Assembly (NCBI RefSeq): GCF_900106975.1
Contig: NZ_FNNU01000001.1
Span: 680,260-744,259 of the forward strand
DNA from: Pseudomonas kuykendallii
GTDB lineage: Bacteria > Pseudomonadota > Gammaproteobacteria > Pseudomonadales > Pseudomonadaceae
DNA length: 64,000 nucleotides
Direction: 5' to 3'
The notes beneath the pieces are model-generated. The model had not been told where the DNA came from. It ran no database searches and saw only the letters and a program-made list of their open reading frames with translations. Position numbers and translations under genes: made by a program. This document shows, piece by piece, positions 62,759-64,000 of the stretch (positions are counted from its first letter, which is position 1; the number at the start of each line of letters is the position of its first letter).

Positions 62759-64000
62759 TCAGTTGGCGCTGGCCACCGGCACCAGCGGCGCCGTGCGTTC
62801 CTGCCAACCGCCACCGAGGGCCTTGTACAGGTTCACTTCGCTGGTCAGCTGGGCGAGACGGTCACCGATCATGCTCTGCTGCACGCTGAACAGCTGGCGC
62901 TGCGCGTCGAGCAGGATCAGGTAGCTGTCCACGCCACCGCGGTAACGGCGATCGGCGAGCTTGTAGTAGTCCTCGGTGCTGGCCACCAGCTGACGCTGGG
63001 CCTCGAGTTGCTCGCGGTAGGTCTGCCGCGCGACGAGGCCGTCGGAGACTTCCTGGAACGCGGTCTGGATGGTTTTCTCGTAGTCCGCCACTTCGATGTT
63101 CTTGGCGATCTCGATGGCATCCAGGCTGGCGCTCAGGCTACCGGCGGTGAAGATCGGCAGGTTGATCTGCGGCTCGAACAGCCAGGTCCCCGAGCCGCCG
63201 TCGAACAGGCCGGACAGCTGGCTGCTCGCCGTACCGGCGTTGGCGGTCAGCGTGATGCTCGGGAAGAACGCCGCGCGGGCGGCGCCGATCACTGCGTTGG
63301 CGGCCTTCAGGTTGTGCTCGGCGGCGAGGATGTCCGGGCGCCGCTGCAGCAGTTCGGAAGGCAGGCCGGCCGGGACTTCCGCCAGCTGCACAGCGTACAG
63401 GTCGTCGTCGGGCTGCAGGTTCTGCGGCAGCGGGCCGCCGAGCAGCAGGGCCAGCGCGTTGCGGTCCTGGGCGACCTGGCGGCGGTACTGCGCCACGCTG
63501 ACGCGCGCGCTGTCCACCGAAGTGCGCGCCTGGCGCAGGTCCAGCGCCGAGCTGGCGCCGACATCGAAGGTGCGCTGGCTCAGTTCGTAGGTGCGCTGGT
63601 AGGTGCCCAGCGTGTCGTTGGCGAGCTTGAGCAGTGCCTGGTCCGCCTGCAGGGTGAACCAGGCGTTGGCGACGCTCGCCACCAGGCTGATCTGCGTGCT
63701 GCGCTGCGCTTCGGCGGTGGCGAAGTACTGCTCCAGCGCCTGTTCGTTGAGGCTGCGCAGGCGCCCGAAGAGGTCCAGCTCCCAGGCACTGATGCCGACG
63801 GTGGCGCTGTACTGGCTGCTGATGGACGCCCCGTCCGAGCGCGACAGGTCGGCCGGCAGGCGCTGGCGTGTGGCGCCGCCGCCGACGCTGACCTGCGGAT
63901 ACAGCTCGGCACGCTGGATGCGGTACTGCGCGCGGTAGGCATCGACGTTTAGCGCGGCGACGCGCAGGTCGCGGTTGTTCTGCAGGGCGCTGCTGATCAG
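62759..64000 (-). CDS. OprM/TtgC-type outer-membrane efflux channel (N-terminus beyond window)
   Basis: The frame is open to the window edge and covers the C-terminal 413 residues. It reads [37 protein letters not shown] near the edge, then [47 protein letters not shown] and [18 protein letters not shown]-like sequence (here [24 protein letters not shown]). This is the OprM/AdeK family of RND outer-membrane channels. It ends [26 protein letters not shown] and LVPVASAN. The upstream adaptor and pump genes presumably lie beyond the window. Confidence 0.9.
   Translation of the reverse strand: MISSALQNNRDLRVAALNVDAYRAQYRIQRAELYPQVSVGGGATRQRLPADLSRSDGASISSQYSATVGISAWELDLFGRLRSLNEQALEQYFATAEAQRSTQISLVASVANAWFTLQADQALLKLANDTLGTYQRTYELSQRTFDVGASSALDLRQARTSVDSARVSVAQYRRQVAQDRNALALLLGGPLPQNLQPDDDLYAVQLAEVPAGLPSELLQRRPDILAAEHNLKAANAVIGAARAAFFPSITLTANAGTASSQLSGLFDGGSGTWLFEPQINLPIFTAGSLSASLDAIEIAKNIEVADYEKTIQTAFQEVSDGLVARQTYREQLEAQRQLVASTEDYYKLADRRYRGGVDSYLILLDAQRQLFSVQQSMIGDRLAQLTSEVNLYKALGGGWQERTAPLVPVASAN

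Overview
The window is high-GC DNA whose gene content and gene order point to a Pseudomonas chromosome of the P. aeruginosa lineage sensu lato. It holds trpI divergent from trpBA, the block gamma-carbonic anhydrase / prlC / YheV-like / LexA-boxed radical SAM protein, pntAA-pntAB-pntB, gcdR-gcdH-gcdG, DUF2388, DUF1161 and DUF1127 proteins, GTAG-type REP elements with their RAYT transposase, and FpvA-like siderophore receptors. Blocks that are far apart in P. aeruginosa PAO1 lie side by side here, so this is probably a different species. No rRNA, tRNA or prophage was recognised.

Layout. 1-7.8 kb: a partial SOS-type radical SAM gene, then a TriABC-like RND pump with two adaptor lipoproteins, an MscS channel and a small secreted protein. 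7.8-13.1 kb: REP repeats, DUF1835, YheV-like, prlC with a MITE-like element just upstream, gamma-carbonic anhydrase, and a CDF metal exporter. 13.1-13.5 kb: a small cas-less type I-F CRISPR array made of two half-arrays pointing away from each other, joined by one hybrid palindromic repeat. 13.6-25.3 kb: a HAD phosphatase, then a large minus-strand siderophore cluster reading FecI-like sigma, FecR, TonB receptor, DUF3649, PepSY protein, DUF3325, PvdR-like adaptor, PvdT/MacB-like ABC pump and OpmQ-like outer-membrane channel, with a Fur box in front. 25.4-33 kb: small secreted proteins, an aminopeptidase-like lipoprotein, twin lipoproteins, a cation/proton antiporter, a luciferase-like oxidoreductase, dodecin, KTSC and an ABC exporter. 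33.3-37.3 kb: a second sigma/FecR/TonB receptor module on the plus strand.

37.5-41.2 kb: trpI/trpBA and a REP-RAYT unit. 41.4-45.8 kb: a TetR regulator, a urea-carboxylase-region-type periplasmic binding protein without its permease and ATPase, a type III glutamine synthetase and a MetX-like hydrolase. 45.8-51.8 kb: PbpG, a DUF883-like protein, an NAD-binding-like protein, OsmC, a DUF4105 protein, two DUF2388 proteins and DUF1127. 52.3-55.3 kb: the transhydrogenase operon. 55.8-58.6 kb: a hybrid kinase convergent with a NarL-type regulator, and an OmlA-like lipoprotein. 58.8-62.4 kb: the glutarate pathway genes gcdR/gcdH/gcdG, followed by tandem 97-bp repeats and a truncated OprM-type channel.

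The most notable points are the fused CRISPR array, which looks like the scar of a deleted type I-F locus, and the tightly overlapping six-gene operon that joins putative periplasmic siderophore reduction (DUF3649-PepSY-DUF3325) to PvdRT-OpmQ-like efflux directly behind a receptor with its own sigma/anti-sigma pair. The latter looks like a self-contained uptake, reduction and recycling module.
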